Assembly (NCBI GenBank): GCA_963708725.1 | Contig: CAVPTL010000008.1 | Location: 372,001 to 436,000, forward strand | From: CAVPTL01 sp963708725 | GTDB taxonomy: Bacteria; Actinomycetota; Thermoleophilia; Gaiellales; JAICJC01 | Direction: 5' to 3' | DNA length: 64,000 nt | Shown: in pieces, positions 8,554-17,279 of the stretch | How the letters are laid out: each line of letters opens with the position of its first letter | Numbering within the stretch: position 1 is the stretch's first letter | Notes under the pieces: model-generated | Told to the model about the DNA's origin: nothing | Database searches by the model: none | Seen by the model: only the letters and a program-made list of their open reading frames with translations | Made by a program: the position numbers and the translations under genes

Positions 8554-9649
8554 CCCCCGCGGGGGTGTTGGCGGCGGTGAAGAGCGCGGCGTAGTTCTCG
8601 ACCATCATGTGCGAGCCCTTCAGCTGTGCAGCCACGTCCGGGCCGGAGATCTCGTCGTTTCCCGGAAGCTGCCCCGCTCCTCCGTTCGGGCCGAGCGGGA
8701 TCAGGATCACCGGCGGCAGCGGCTCATAGTCTTGAAGCGCTGCTCCCGCGAGATGAGCGCGGATGTTCTCGGCGACGAGCTGCGCCTGGCGGCCGGCGCG
8801 GCCCGCCATGTTGGAGTCGATCGAGGATGCGTCGCCGAGAGCGAAGACGTTGTCGTGACCCGCGACCTGAAGTGTCGGCCCCACGTCGATGAACCCGTCG
8901 TCTCGCCGCGCCGCATGCAGATCTCCCGTCAGGTAGTCGGTCACCGGAGTCACGCCGAAGGCCTGGTACCACAGGTCGGCCGTTATCGCGCGTCCGTCGA
9001 CGGTCTCGACCGTGAATGTCCCAGGCTCGCCCGGCTCAGTCGGTGGCAGCGACACCAGCGGGCTGCCGAGCACCAGCTCGATACCCCGTTCGTCCAGCTG
9101 CCGGCGAAGCTCGTCGCGAAGCTCCTGCTTGAACGGTCCCACCAGAATGTCGTCGGCAAGGTCGACCAGCGTGACCTGCTTCTCCGGCCAGACCGCAGCG
9201 ATCTCACCGGCGAGCTCGAGCCCCACCGGGCCGGCTCCCAGCAGCATGACGCGACCGGCTCCCACCAGTGCCGCGTGGGCAGCTTCGTAACGGGCATGCG
9301 CGTCGGCAACCCCGATCGAGTCAACCTTGGCGGGGAACGGATAGCTCGAACCGGTCGCAAGCACGACATAGTCGCCCTCGATCACACGGCCGGACTCGAG
9401 CGTGACCCGGCCCGGTTCCACCGCCACCGCCCGCTCCTGGACAAACTCACCGCGCTCGAGCAGTCCCCGGTACGGGAAGAAGATGTTGGGCAGCCAGGTG
9501 GGATCGACCAGCCCACGCAATGCCGCAACGTTGTGGGAGAACGCCTCTTTCGGATCGACCAGCACCACGTCGAACTCTTCGTCCAGGGCCTTGGCCAGGT
9601 TGATGCCCCCGTATCCGCCACCAACGATTACCACTCGAGTCTCGCTCAT
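8546..9649 (-). CDS. NAD(P)/FAD-dependent oxidoreductase, NDH-2/FSP1-like
   Basis: A 367-residue flavoprotein of the type II NADH dehydrogenase/AIFM2 group, which passes electrons from NAD(P)H to quinones at the membrane face. The start is the ATG at 9649 with AAGGAGC upstream. The FAD dinucleotide fold is VVIVGGGYGG at the N terminus. The NAD(P) fold, MLLGAGPVGLELAGE, lies near residue 140. The late FAD motif is VFALGDASSIDSNM. No transmembrane helix is seen. It is transcribed divergently from a MarR regulator across palindromic operators, so it is probably controlled by that regulator. Confidence 0.82.
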   Translation of the reverse strand: MSETRVVIVGGGYGGINLAKALDEEFDVVLVDPKEAFSHNVAALRGLVDPTWLPNIFFPYRGLLERGEFVQERAVAVEPGRVTLESGRVIEGDYVVLATGSSYPFPAKVDSIGVADAHARYEAAHAALVGAGRVMLLGAGPVGLELAGEIAAVWPEKQVTLVDLADDILVGPFKQELRDELRRQLDERGIELVLGSPLVSLPPTEPGEPGTFTVETVDGRAITADLWYQAFGVTPVTDYLTGDLHAARRDDGFIDVGPTLQVAGHDNVFALGDASSIDSNMAGRAGRQAQLVAENIRAHLAGAALQDYEPLPPVILIPLGPNGGAGQLPGNDEISGPDVAAQLKGSHMMVENYAALFTAANTPAGGE

Positions 9650-9682
9650 CTGAGTCACGCTCCTTGGAATGATCAAACTATG

Positions 9683-9710
9683 TGCGTGCGCATACTTGAC
9701 TGCGCACGCA
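9683..9710. promoter_or_regulatory. Inverted-repeat operator candidate for the MarR regulator
   Basis: Ten-base arms TGCGTGCGCA and TGCGCACGCA are exact inverted copies separated by eight bases. They sit in the 95-base gap between the divergent flavoprotein and marR-like genes. A TTGACT sequence lies within the spacer and could be a -35 element that bound repressor would cover. Confidence 0.6.
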
Positions 9711-9717
9711 TCATACC

Positions 9718-9725
9718 GTGCGCAC
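9718..9725. promoter_or_regulatory. Second operator half or site, GTGCGCAC
   Basis: A perfect eight-base palindrome, GTGCGCAC, lies 20 bases before the marR start. It repeats the GTGCG/CGCAC core of the larger inverted repeat at 9683-9710, suggesting two bound dimers. Confidence 0.45.
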
Positions 9726-9744
9726 AGCAAACTATCATTCGGCT

Positions 9745-10104
9745 ATGGCCACATCTTCAAAGACCGGGTTCGAGGCGCTGTTTGCCCTCCAGCACATCCA
9801 GGCGAGCGTCGTTCGCCAGATCGACGACGCCCTCGCCCGCACCCACGCGACGAACCTGACCGGATACGAGCTGCTCACACGACTCGCGAATCTCCATCCC
9901 GAGGGTGCGTCGGTGCGGTACCTATCCGACCAGGTATTGCTGAGCCCAAGCCGCGTATCCCGGGTGGCCGAGGAGTTCGTCAATCGCGGGATTCTCGAAC
10001 GCGCGGCGTCGCCCCACGATGGCCGATTGGCGCTGGTGCGACTCACGGAGGCAGGCCACGATCAGCTTAGCGCAGATGGACGAGACCTTCAGCGCCGCGC
10101 TTGA
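9745..10104 (+). CDS. MarR-family transcriptional regulator, C-terminal frameshift
   Basis: A winged-helix MarR regulator of 119 residues as read. The recognition part is GASVRYLSDQVLLSPSRVSRVAEEFV, followed by the wing with the usual DGR (HDGRLALVRLTEAG). After LTEAG the frame soon ends at 10104. The next frame from about 10075 continues METFSAALEIHFLGRLS-like sequence to a TGA at 10189, which would complete the dimerisation helix. This implies one extra base near 10060-10075. It is divergent from the flavoprotein gene, so it likely represses that gene and itself. Confidence 0.75.
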   Translation: MATSSKTGFEALFALQHIQASVVRQIDDALARTHATNLTGYELLTRLANLHPEGASVRYLSDQVLLSPSRVSRVAEEFVNRGILERAASPHDGRLALVRLTEAGHDQLSADGRDLQRRA

Positions 10105-10202
10105 GATCCACTTTCTCGGTCGTCTGTCGACGTCCCAGGTCAAGTCGCTGATCGAGATCGGCCGGAGCCTCGGTGCACAACACTGCTGAGGGAGTGGGTC
10201 AC

Positions 10203-11012
10203 GTGGTATCCGAACAGCTCGCTCGGATCGAGGCCTACCTGGACACGGTTCCACGGGCTTTGGTGAAGGTCGAGGAGATGGGGCCGTTCACCGTTTTCCA
10301 CCGCAGCAGCGGCTGGCCATATTACGCACGTCCGCGGCTTGATGGAGCGGGCCGGTTCACAACGGCCGACGTCGAACGCGTGCGCGCCCGTCAGCAAAAA
10401 CTGGGCGTGCCCGAGTCCTTCGAGTGGGTTGAGGAGATCTCACCGCAGCTCGCCGAGGTGATTACGGCCGCCGGGCTCGAGGTCAAACGCCACCAACTGA
10501 TGGTGCTGGACCAACTCCAGCCACCACCCGCGGCCGAAGGATTTCGGGTCCGCATCCTCGAAGCCGACGACCGTCCCGGCCTCGCGGCGGCTCGCGCTGC
10601 GGTCAAGCTCGGCTTCGCACACACCGGCATGGAGCGCGGACCGGTGGGAATCGCCGAGCGCGACACCGAGATGGCGGCCGGCGATCAAGCGGCCCAATTC
10701 GTGGGTGACTGCATTCACCGCGGGTTGGTCGTCTCGGCGGCGGCCGAGTACGACGCGGGGCCAGTCGCCGGCGGCTCCTATGCACCCCGAGATGGTGTCG
10801 CCGAGATCACCGGAGTTGCGACACTGCCTGCCTTTCGCGGCCGCGGCATCGCCCGCTCGCTGACCTCAGCGCTGGTCGAGCACGCACGCGCTCACGGCAC
10901 GGGGCTGTGCTTTCTCTGGGCCGAGAACGACGCCGTGGCCCAGCTCTACCAGAAGCTCGGCTTCGTCAAGGTCGGCACCGCCGACACCGCCGAGCCGGCT
11001 AGCAGTGCTTGA
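10203..11012 (+). CDS. GNAT-family N-acetyltransferase
   Basis: A 269-residue protein with a C-terminal GNAT acyltransferase domain. The acetyl-CoA loop is visible as VATLPAFRGRGIARSLTSALVEHAR, followed by LCFLWAENDAVAQLYQKLGFVKVGTA. The N-terminal 120 residues are a separate alpha/beta region that often binds substrate in such two-part enzymes. The start is the GTG at 10203, with GAGGGAG eight bases upstream. It follows the MarR gene closely and overlaps the convergent secreted-protein gene by 14 bases. The substrate is unknown. Confidence 0.75.
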   Translation: MVSEQLARIEAYLDTVPRALVKVEEMGPFTVFHRSSGWPYYARPRLDGAGRFTTADVERVRARQQKLGVPESFEWVEEISPQLAEVITAAGLEVKRHQLMVLDQLQPPPAAEGFRVRILEADDRPGLAAARAAVKLGFAHTGMERGPVGIAERDTEMAAGDQAAQFVGDCIHRGLVVSAAAEYDAGPVAGGSYAPRDGVAEITGVATLPAFRGRGIARSLTSALVEHARAHGTGLCFLWAENDAVAQLYQKLGFVKVGTADTAEPASSA

Positions 11013-12064
11013 TCGACTCGCACGGGACGCCGTTTTGCCCGTACACGTCCGGTGGGACGCCAACACCGGTCGCGGCGGCGGCTGCCGCCTTTGCACTCGA
11101 CGCGCACGGGAAGTCGGTGACCCGGGCGATCGAGGCCTGTCCGATACCCGGGTGAACCTTGAGCGCCGCAAGTAGCTGTCCGACGCCGCGTGCCGGCGAG
11201 TAGCCGCAGGCGCTCACGCCGGGCGCCCACTGGGACGTGACTCCGCCAAACTTGATTCGCGCGCCATGGTTGGCCTTGGCATAAGCCGAGAGATCTGACC
11301 ACTCGCGGGCCATGCCCGGGTAGTAGATCTCGGGCATCACGTGGTTCACGCCACCGCCTCCGGCAGCGATCGTCCACTCCTGGTTTCGACTCCAGTAGCC
11401 CGGCTCCAGCGACCCGAAGTCCCACATCAGCGGCGGCAGCTTCCAACCAGAGTGGCGCGCCGTATAGCTGAACGCGGCCACGAATTTGCCGGTCGCCGAG
11501 TAGGCGGGATCCCAGGCCGGTTCGGCGTCGATCGCGCCGGTCGCACGCGCCTTGTACTTCCAGCCTTTGCTGATCACCCAGTTTTCGACCTGATTCGTGC
11601 GCACCGCCCACGAATATCCCGCTGATGTGAACGACTTGGGCTCGAGATTGCAGCCATGCGGGCAACAGTTCGGGTCCTGATTGGTACATGAGTTGTTCGT
11701 GCCCCGAGCCACCGACAGGACGCCCTTGACCGACGCCGGCCGACAGCGGACATAGCCGGTGATGTAGGCCTCGACCGCCTTGTTGATCGATACGTTCCAT
11801 TGAAACGTGCCGGAGAAGTCGAGGGTGCCGTAGGCCTTGTTCTTGTACGCCGGCCGGCCAAAATCAAGGATCACGAGGCCGGTCTTACCGGCCTTGCCCG
11901 CATTGCAACCCTGCATAGTCGAGGGTCGCCGGTACCGTCGAGTGCTCGTACTGACTGATGGTCGTCACAGGTACCTTCGGCGCGGCCTGAGCCAGCCCGG
12001 GTGTGCTGGCAACCGCGGCCAGCGCGCACACCAGCGCCAACAGCAATGTTCGGCGGGGGGTCAT
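10999..12064 (-). pseudogene. Secreted protein of unknown function, frameshifted after the signal peptide
   Basis: I do not recognise the family. A clear Sec signal (MTPRRTLLLALVCALAAVAS, cleavage after AQA) starts at 12064 and runs to PATLDYAG. The long body, starting near GCNAGKAGKTGLVILDFGRP, is in another frame, so one extra base is implied near 11905-11920. The body of about 300 residues is aromatic and glycine rich, with a Cys cluster (PNCCPHGC), MWDFGSLEPGYWS, and a C-terminal Cys. The character suggests an extracellular carbohydrate-active or wall-binding barrel. As read, no exported product would be made unless the shift is a sequence error or is bypassed. Confidence 0.6.
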
Positions 12065-12128
12065 ACGTGGACCTCTATCGGCAGGCAAGCGCACAGCACG
12101 AGTGCGAAGGCTACAGTCGAGTCAGCGA

Positions 12129-13430
12129 ATGGCGCGGATCAAGCTCGTCTACCTGGGTGGCGGCTCCACGCGAGCCGCCGGCACAATGGCCTCCCTGATC
12201 GAAAACGGCCAGGATTTCGAGGGGTCCGAAGTCGTGCTGGTCGATCTCGATCCGCAACGCCTCGAGCTGATACGCACAATCGCTGAGCGGATGGCCTCGG
12301 TTCGCGGTCTCGATCTGGTGGTGTCGGCGACCACCGACCGCCGGGCGGCCCTGACCGACTGTGACGCTGTCCTGTCGTCATTTCGCCCCGGCGGATTTAC
12401 CGCGCGCGTGTTTGACGAGCGAATCCCGCTCAATCACGGCGTGATCGGCCAGGAGACGCAGGGCCCCGGCGGATTCTTCATGGCGCTGCGCGCAATCGCC
12501 GTTCTCCAGCAGGTGTGCGCCGAGATGGAGGAGCTGTGCCCGTCGGCGCGGATCTACAACTACACCAACCCGGTCAACATCGTCGCCCAGGCAATCGCTG
12601 AGCACTCACCGATCGAGGTGGTGTCTCTGTGTGAGGGCCCGATCTACTTCGTCGATGACATCGCTCGCCTCGCCGAACTCGAGCCAACCAGGCTCGAGGC
12701 GACGATGGTGGGCCTCAACCACGGCTGCTGGAGCGTCGAACACCGCTACGAGGGCGGCGACGTGATCGAGCTGATCAAGCAGGCGTGGGAACGTCGCCGA
12801 GACGATCCCACACTTTCCCTGGAGGAGCGCCGCACCCTGCGGCTCGCGGCCACAATGGAGGCAATCCCCGCCGACTACTTCGGCTACTACTACTTCCGCG
12901 ACGAGGTGCTCGCCGAGCTGCAAGCCAAGCCGACGACTCGCGCCGAGGACATCCTCAGATGGACGCCCGACTACTGGGCCCACTACCGCGAGCAGGCGGC
13001 CAGCGCCGATCCTCAGCTCGACCCGCTGCGGTCGCGCGGCGGCATCAACGAGCTGGAACTCGCGATCGACGTGATCGACTCCGTGTTCAACGACAAGGAC
13101 GAGATCCACCCCGTCAACGTCATGAACCGAAACGGTGCCCTGGCCGGGTTCGACGAGCACCTGGTGGTCGAGGTGCCCGGCCGCTGCAGCGCGAACGGAA
13201 TCGATCCGATCGCCACGCCGCCACTACCGACCCGCGTTCGAGGCTTGGTCGAGATGCTGGGTGAGTATCAGCGGCTGACCGCCGCGGCGGCCTGGCACGG
13301 AACGCGCGCCGACGGAGTGCGGGCATTGACCGCAAACCCGCTCGTGGGCCAGATCGACCTGGCCGAGCGCCTGTACGACGAGATGGCCGCCGCGCACCGC
13401 GAGTATCTGCCCGCGAGGTTGGTGGCGTGA
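12129..13430 (+). CDS. Glycoside hydrolase family 4 protein
   Basis: A 434-residue NAD- and metal-dependent glycosidase of family GH4, which cleaves alpha- or beta-glycosides, often 6-phosphorylated, by a redox elimination. The NAD fold is KLVYLGGGSTRAAG at the N terminus. The central NYTNPVNI is typical, and the metal ligands appear as Cys in SLCEGP and His in GLNHGCW. The ATG at 12129 places the dinucleotide fold at residue 5. It overlaps the following gene by four bases. Which sugar it uses cannot be told, but nearby aldolase and SIS genes also point to sugar catabolism. Confidence 0.85.
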   Translation: MARIKLVYLGGGSTRAAGTMASLIENGQDFEGSEVVLVDLDPQRLELIRTIAERMASVRGLDLVVSATTDRRAALTDCDAVLSSFRPGGFTARVFDERIPLNHGVIGQETQGPGGFFMALRAIAVLQQVCAEMEELCPSARIYNYTNPVNIVAQAIAEHSPIEVVSLCEGPIYFVDDIARLAELEPTRLEATMVGLNHGCWSVEHRYEGGDVIELIKQAWERRRDDPTLSLEERRTLRLAATMEAIPADYFGYYYFRDEVLAELQAKPTTRAEDILRWTPDYWAHYREQAASADPQLDPLRSRGGINELELAIDVIDSVFNDKDEIHPVNVMNRNGALAGFDEHLVVEVPGRCSANGIDPIATPPLPTRVRGLVEMLGEYQRLTAAAAWHGTRADGVRALTANPLVGQIDLAERLYDEMAAAHREYLPARLVA

Positions 13431-14317
13431 CGCGAATCTGCTCACTCCTCCCGAGTGCGACCGAGATGGTGTGCGATCTCGGGCTGATCGACTCACTCGT
13501 CGGCGTCTCGAACGAGTGTCGGTGGCCGCCCGCGGTCGTGGGACTCCCGATCGTGACCGCCGCCCGGCTCGACCCCGCGGAGCTGACGAGCCTTCAGATC
13601 GATCAGGCAGTCCGGGCCGCGGTCAGCGATGGACGTTCGCTCTACACGGTCGATGCCGAGCTGATCGAGCGGCTCAAGCCCGACGTGATCGTGACCCAGG
13701 ACCTGTGCGCGGTGTGTGCCGTCTCGAGCGGCGATCTGCGCTCGATCTGTCCGGTTGACGCCCGCGTGGTGTCGCTTGACCCCCAGACGTTGTCGCAGGT
13801 TGCCGATTCGGTCGGCACATTGGCGCGCGCCGTCGGAGTGGCCGGTGCCGAGCGGCCGCTCGTCGATCAGATGTGGGCGGCGATCCGGGGAGTCGAGCTC
13901 GCGGTGGCGGGACGAGAGCCCAAGCGGATCTTTCTTGCCGAGTGGATCGACCCGCCGTTCTGTGCCGGGCACTGGTTACCCGAGATGGTGGAGCGCGCCG
14001 GTGGGCGAGACGTCATCGGTGTCGCCGGAGCGCCGTCTCACACAACGACGTGGGAGGACGTCACTGCCCACAAGCCCGAGCTGGTCGTGGTCGCCCCCTG
14101 TGGCTTTGACGCCGACGAGGCGGCCCGACGGGCCGCCGGGCTCACGTTTGGATGCCGCGCCATCGCCGTCGACGGCGACAGTTACTACTCGCGGCCGGCG
14201 CCGAGGCTGGCCGAGGGCGTGCGCCAGCTGGGATACTTGCTTCACCCCGAGGTGGTGGACGATCCGGGGCTACCCGCGATCGAGCTGGCGGTGGGGCCGC
14301 CCCAGCTTCGCACGTAG
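13427..14317 (+). CDS. BtuF-like cobalamin/metal-chelate binding protein without signal peptide
   Basis: A 296-residue protein of the ABC-transporter periplasmic-binding (BtuF/FhuD) fold, beginning ICSLLPSATEMVCDLGL and LVGVSNECRWP. It has two lobes joined by a long helix and includes LKPDVIVTQDLCAVCAV and HKPELVVVAPCGF. No signal peptide or lipobox is present, so it is not a normal transport receptor; such cytosolic versions are common and unassigned. The GTG start overlaps the GH4 stop (GTGA), so the two are translationally coupled. Confidence 0.75.
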   Translation: MTRICSLLPSATEMVCDLGLIDSLVGVSNECRWPPAVVGLPIVTAARLDPAELTSLQIDQAVRAAVSDGRSLYTVDAELIERLKPDVIVTQDLCAVCAVSSGDLRSICPVDARVVSLDPQTLSQVADSVGTLARAVGVAGAERPLVDQMWAAIRGVELAVAGREPKRIFLAEWIDPPFCAGHWLPEMVERAGGRDVIGVAGAPSHTTTWEDVTAHKPELVVVAPCGFDADEAARRAAGLTFGCRAIAVDGDSYYSRPAPRLAEGVRQLGYLLHPEVVDDPGLPAIELAVGPPQLRT

Positions 14318-14503
14318 GCCCTCGACCGATTCGTCGAGTCCGGCGAGCGAGGCTTCGAGGTCCCGGATGCGCGAGTCGAGATCATCCACCGGCTCTCCCG
14401 CATCGCGCCGGCGGTCTTTCATCCGCCGCAGCACCTTGATCTGCATTCGTACGTAGGCGCGCTTTTCGCGTTCAGCATCGAGCAGCTCCTGATCGACACT
14501 CAT
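14270..14503 (-). CDS. Small coiled-coil hypothetical protein
   Basis: A 77-residue charged protein, largely helical, with two Lys/Arg/Glu-rich stretches (DAEREKRAYVRMQIKVLRRM and DDLDSRIRDLEASLAGLDES) whose heptad-like Leu spacing suggests a coiled coil. No family is recognised. Its ATG overlaps the stop of the upstream cupin gene as ATGA, so it is co-translated. Its end overlaps the convergent BtuF-like gene by 48 bases. Confidence 0.5.
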   Translation of the reverse strand: MSVDQELLDAEREKRAYVRMQIKVLRRMKDRRRDAGEPVDDLDSRIRDLEASLAGLDESVEGLRAKLGRPHRQLDRG

Positions 14504-15063
14504 TTCTGTGGGCCTGGCGGCCACGCCAGCCGCGTGGGCCGCGGCGGGGTGACGTTGGCGTACGCGACCGCCGCCTCCTCGGTATCGGCTGCCACCGCCG
14601 CGCCGTACTCCCCGGCAACGTCGCTCGCGGGATACATGATCGGCGCTTCTCCGCCTCGCCCGCCGACCATCAGCACCGCGCACGGCCCATCGCCCGCGCC
14701 CACAACCGCGTGCGCCGTTCCGGGTGGACTGTGAAAGAAATCCCACTGCCGAAGCGGGCGGGTCTCGTCCTCGACGATCAGGACGCACGTTCCCGAGAGC
14801 ACCAGGAATGCCTCCTGATGCGGTTCGCGGTGATAGATCGTTGCTTTCTGACCGGGCTGAAGGATGCGGATGTTGACTCCGATCGCCTCGAACCGGTGAC
14901 CACCGAGAAAGCCGCCGTCGAACAGCGCTGCGGCGCCGAATTCCGGCGATTCGACCGCGGCGGCGTCGGACACGTTCACGATGAACCAGCCCGGGCCCGA
15001 AGGATGGCGGGTTCCCTGTTCGGTCACCACCATCTCGGCTTCGGGCACCGGGCTCCAGTCCAT
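14500..15063 (-). CDS. Cupin-domain protein
   Basis: A 187-residue single-cupin protein. The metal motif appears as HREPHQEAFLVLSG (His, His, Glu) near residues 86-100, and the second motif as FHSPPGTAHAVVGAG with His. Such proteins bind a divalent metal and act as sugar epimerases, dioxygenases or binding proteins; the function is unassigned. The ATG at 15063 was chosen at MDWSPVPEAEM. It is 16 bases downstream of the secreted peptidase gene on the same strand and coupled to a small coiled-coil gene. Confidence 0.75.
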   Translation of the reverse strand: MDWSPVPEAEMVVTEQGTRHPSGPGWFIVNVSDAAAVESPEFGAAALFDGGFLGGHRFEAIGVNIRILQPGQKATIYHREPHQEAFLVLSGTCVLIVEDETRPLRQWDFFHSPPGTAHAVVGAGDGPCAVLMVGGRGGEAPIMYPASDVAGEYGAAVAADTEEAAVAYANVTPPRPTRLAWPPGPQK

Positions 15064-15079
15064 CAACTCAGTGTAACCC

Positions 15080-16318
15080 TCAGAATCCCGAGATCCCGTG
15101 GGGCGTACCGACCCCCGTCGGAAGGTCATAGCCGCGCCTCGCGGTGCAACGCGCAACCACCCCGTCGCATCCCGTCGACGGCTCGTTGGACCCGGTTGTC
15201 ACGTCGCGAAACGCCGACGTGTTGCCAAGGTGGGCATACAGCGACGCCGCCGGCAGCTTGGTGCTGCCGACGTCACCAGCAAGGGCGTAGATGCCCGCGA
15301 TCAGCGGAGCTGAGAGGCTCGTACCACCCACCTCAAGCCAACCCGAGCGCTTGACGTACACGGCCAGACCTGTGTGCGGGTCGGCCACCGCGGCAACGTC
15401 GTTATCTCCGCGCACACCCGTGGGGCACCCTGCCGAGGAAACGCCGGCAGCCGCCTTCTGAAACGCGGCGGGTGCAACCCGGGTGGCTCCTCGAATGGTG
15501 CCGGCTGCGCAGCCCGAGCCCGAGCCCGACCACACGCTCTCGCCGCGATACGTCCCGTCCGAGCCCACGCGGAGGGAGGTGCCGCCGACCGAGATAACGG
15601 TGTTGAGCGTCGCCGGGTAGCTCGGCTCGTATCCATCGTCGCCGGCCGACACCACGATCGCGTGGCCGGGGTATGAGAACGCCGAATCGTTCGACGTGCC
15701 GAGAGACCCGTCCGCTGGGGAGAGCCCCCAGCTGTTGGACACGATGTCCGCCAATCCATTGGCCGACCGCTCGGCCGCAACGAACGACGCCAAATCGGTG
15801 TGCGCGGCCTCGACCAGGACGATCTTGCAGTTCTGACAGACAGCGTGCACGGCCTCGATGTCGAGTGCAATCTCGACGTCCCAGCCTTTGCTCACCGCCG
15901 AGTTGGCGCCGGCGCCGAGGTTGACCTTCTGGAAGCACGAGACGGTGACTGCCTTTGTGCAGTGCGGCATCACCGGCAGGCCAACTGCCTTGCTGTACGC
16001 AGTCAGATCCGAATACGCGGACTCATAGTCGTAGGCGTCGACGATCGCCACCGTCGCCGGCGACGCAGCTTTCGCCGGCAGTCCATAGGCCGTGCGCAGC
16101 TGCGCCGGCGTCAGCCCCGATGGAAGCGCGGACGGCCGGGCCGCGGCCACGACCCTCCCGGCCGGCGAAACCGCAACCATCGCCAGGCAGCGAATCTGCC
16201 CAGTCGTGCATACCCGCTTGGCCGTGATCGTGCTGGCCGAACCCGAGCCTGCCACTCCCGTTGAGGCTGCGACGCACGCAACCGCGGCGGCGCACAGCAC
16301 CCACAACACTCGTTTCAT
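15080..16318 (-). CDS. Secreted S53-family (sedolisin-like) serine peptidase
   Basis: A 412-residue exported peptidase. A Sec signal (KRVLWVLCAAAVACVAAS) opens the protein. The catalytic Glu149 and Asp153 are seen in KGWDVEIALDIEAVHA, the oxyanion Asp region in SAGDDG (224-229), and the nucleophile Ser334 in GGTSLSAP, matching the S53 triad. The large activation prodomain typical of the family is absent, so this is a short version. AAGGGG lies upstream of the ATG. Sedolisins usually work at acid pH outside the cell. Confidence 0.82.
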   Translation of the reverse strand: MKRVLWVLCAAAVACVAASTGVAGSGSASTITAKRVCTTGQIRCLAMVAVSPAGRVVAAARPSALPSGLTPAQLRTAYGLPAKAASPATVAIVDAYDYESAYSDLTAYSKAVGLPVMPHCTKAVTVSCFQKVNLGAGANSAVSKGWDVEIALDIEAVHAVCQNCKIVLVEAAHTDLASFVAAERSANGLADIVSNSWGLSPADGSLGTSNDSAFSYPGHAIVVSAGDDGYEPSYPATLNTVISVGGTSLRVGSDGTYRGESVWSGSGSGCAAGTIRGATRVAPAAFQKAAAGVSSAGCPTGVRGDNDVAAVADPHTGLAVYVKRSGWLEVGGTSLSAPLIAGIYALAGDVGSTKLPAASLYAHLGNTSAFRDVTTGSNEPSTGCDGVVARCTARRGYDLPTGVGTPHGISGF

Positions 16319-16478
16319 GTGATCCCCTTATAGAGCCACTCTGCAAAACACATAGTGGTATGAACAGTGAGTCACAACACTAGTGCTTACAGCCAGGTCT
16401 ACAAGTGAACCTCCCGTGCCGATTTGGTGACCGCGGTTGTGACGTCGGCGACGCGCGCCGGTTTATGCTCCAACCCGT

Positions 16479-17276
16479 ATGCGCGCTTCGCTCCTCACCG
16501 CCGCGGTGACACCCCTTACCGACGGCGGAGAGCGGCTGGACGAGCCAGCCATCGCACCACTCGTGCGCTATCTCCGAGAACGCGGCGTCGATGGAGTGTT
16601 CTGCTGCGGAACCACCGGGGAGGGGATGCTCCTGACCATCGATGAGCGCCGGCGTGCGGCGGAGCTGTTTCGGGCCGCATGCGACGGCGCACTGATCGTC
16701 CACGCCGGGGCACAGTCGACCCGCGACACCGTGGCTCTGGCCGAACACGCGCGGGAGGTGGGCGCCGACGGGGTGGCGGTGATCCCGCCGCCGTACTTCC
16801 CGCTCGACCACGACGGCTTACTCGCCCACCTGGCCGACGCAGCGGCGGCGTGTGCGCCGGTCGACTTCTACGTCTACGCCTTCACCGCCCGCAGCGGCTA
16901 TCCCGTGCCAATTTCGGTCGTGCGCGCACTGCAAGAGCGAGCAGCGAACCTCGCGGGGCTGAAGGTGTCGGAGCGCTCCTCCGCCGAGATCAAGGCGTTC
17001 ATCGACACAGGTCTTCCGGTGCTGGTCGGCGCCGAGCCGCTGATCCCCGAAGCGCTCGCAGCGGGCGCTGCGGGGGCAGTGTCGGGCCTGTCGTCTGCAT
17101 ACCCCGCCGAGGTGGCGGCGGTGGTCCGGAATCCCAGCCCAGAGGGAGCCGAGTCGCTGGCCCGGTTGCGCGCGACACTCGAGCCACACCTGATTCCCAA
17201 CCTGAAGGCAGCTCTCGGCCGACTTGGCGTGCCGGTGCGGCGCGACGTTCGCCGACCGCTTCAGCCCGTCGGCTAA
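16479..17276 (+). CDS. Dihydrodipicolinate synthase/N-acetylneuraminate lyase family protein
   Basis: A 265-residue class I aldolase of the DHDPS/NAL family, which uses pyruvate as a Schiff-base partner. GTTGEG lies at 44-49, the catalytic Tyr near 133 (YVYAFTARSG), and the Schiff-base Lys at 162 (GLKVSERS). The family covers lysine synthesis as well as sugar-acid and sialic-acid cleavage. The neighbours, a GntR regulator and a SIS-domain sugar isomerase, favour a catabolic aldolase over DapA. It converges with the GntR gene, with three bases between. Confidence 0.82.
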   Translation: MRASLLTAAVTPLTDGGERLDEPAIAPLVRYLRERGVDGVFCCGTTGEGMLLTIDERRRAAELFRAACDGALIVHAGAQSTRDTVALAEHAREVGADGVAVIPPPYFPLDHDGLLAHLADAAAACAPVDFYVYAFTARSGYPVPISVVRALQERAANLAGLKVSERSSAEIKAFIDTGLPVLVGAEPLIPEALAAGAAGAVSGLSSAYPAEVAAVVRNPSPEGAESLARLRATLEPHLIPNLKAALGRLGVPVRRDVRRPLQPVG

Positions 17277-17279
17277 CGG

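Noticed and set aside
8552..8570. C-rich/G-rich hairpin after palindrome copy 1 as a terminator
   Set aside because: The CCCCC-CGCGG-GGG fold is within the coding end of the flavoprotein gene and has no T tract.
16479..17276. Assignment as biosynthetic DapA
   Set aside because: The residues fit the wider DHDPS/NAL family, and the neighbours are a GntR regulator and a SIS protein with no lysine or dap genes, so the symbol dapA is not justified.
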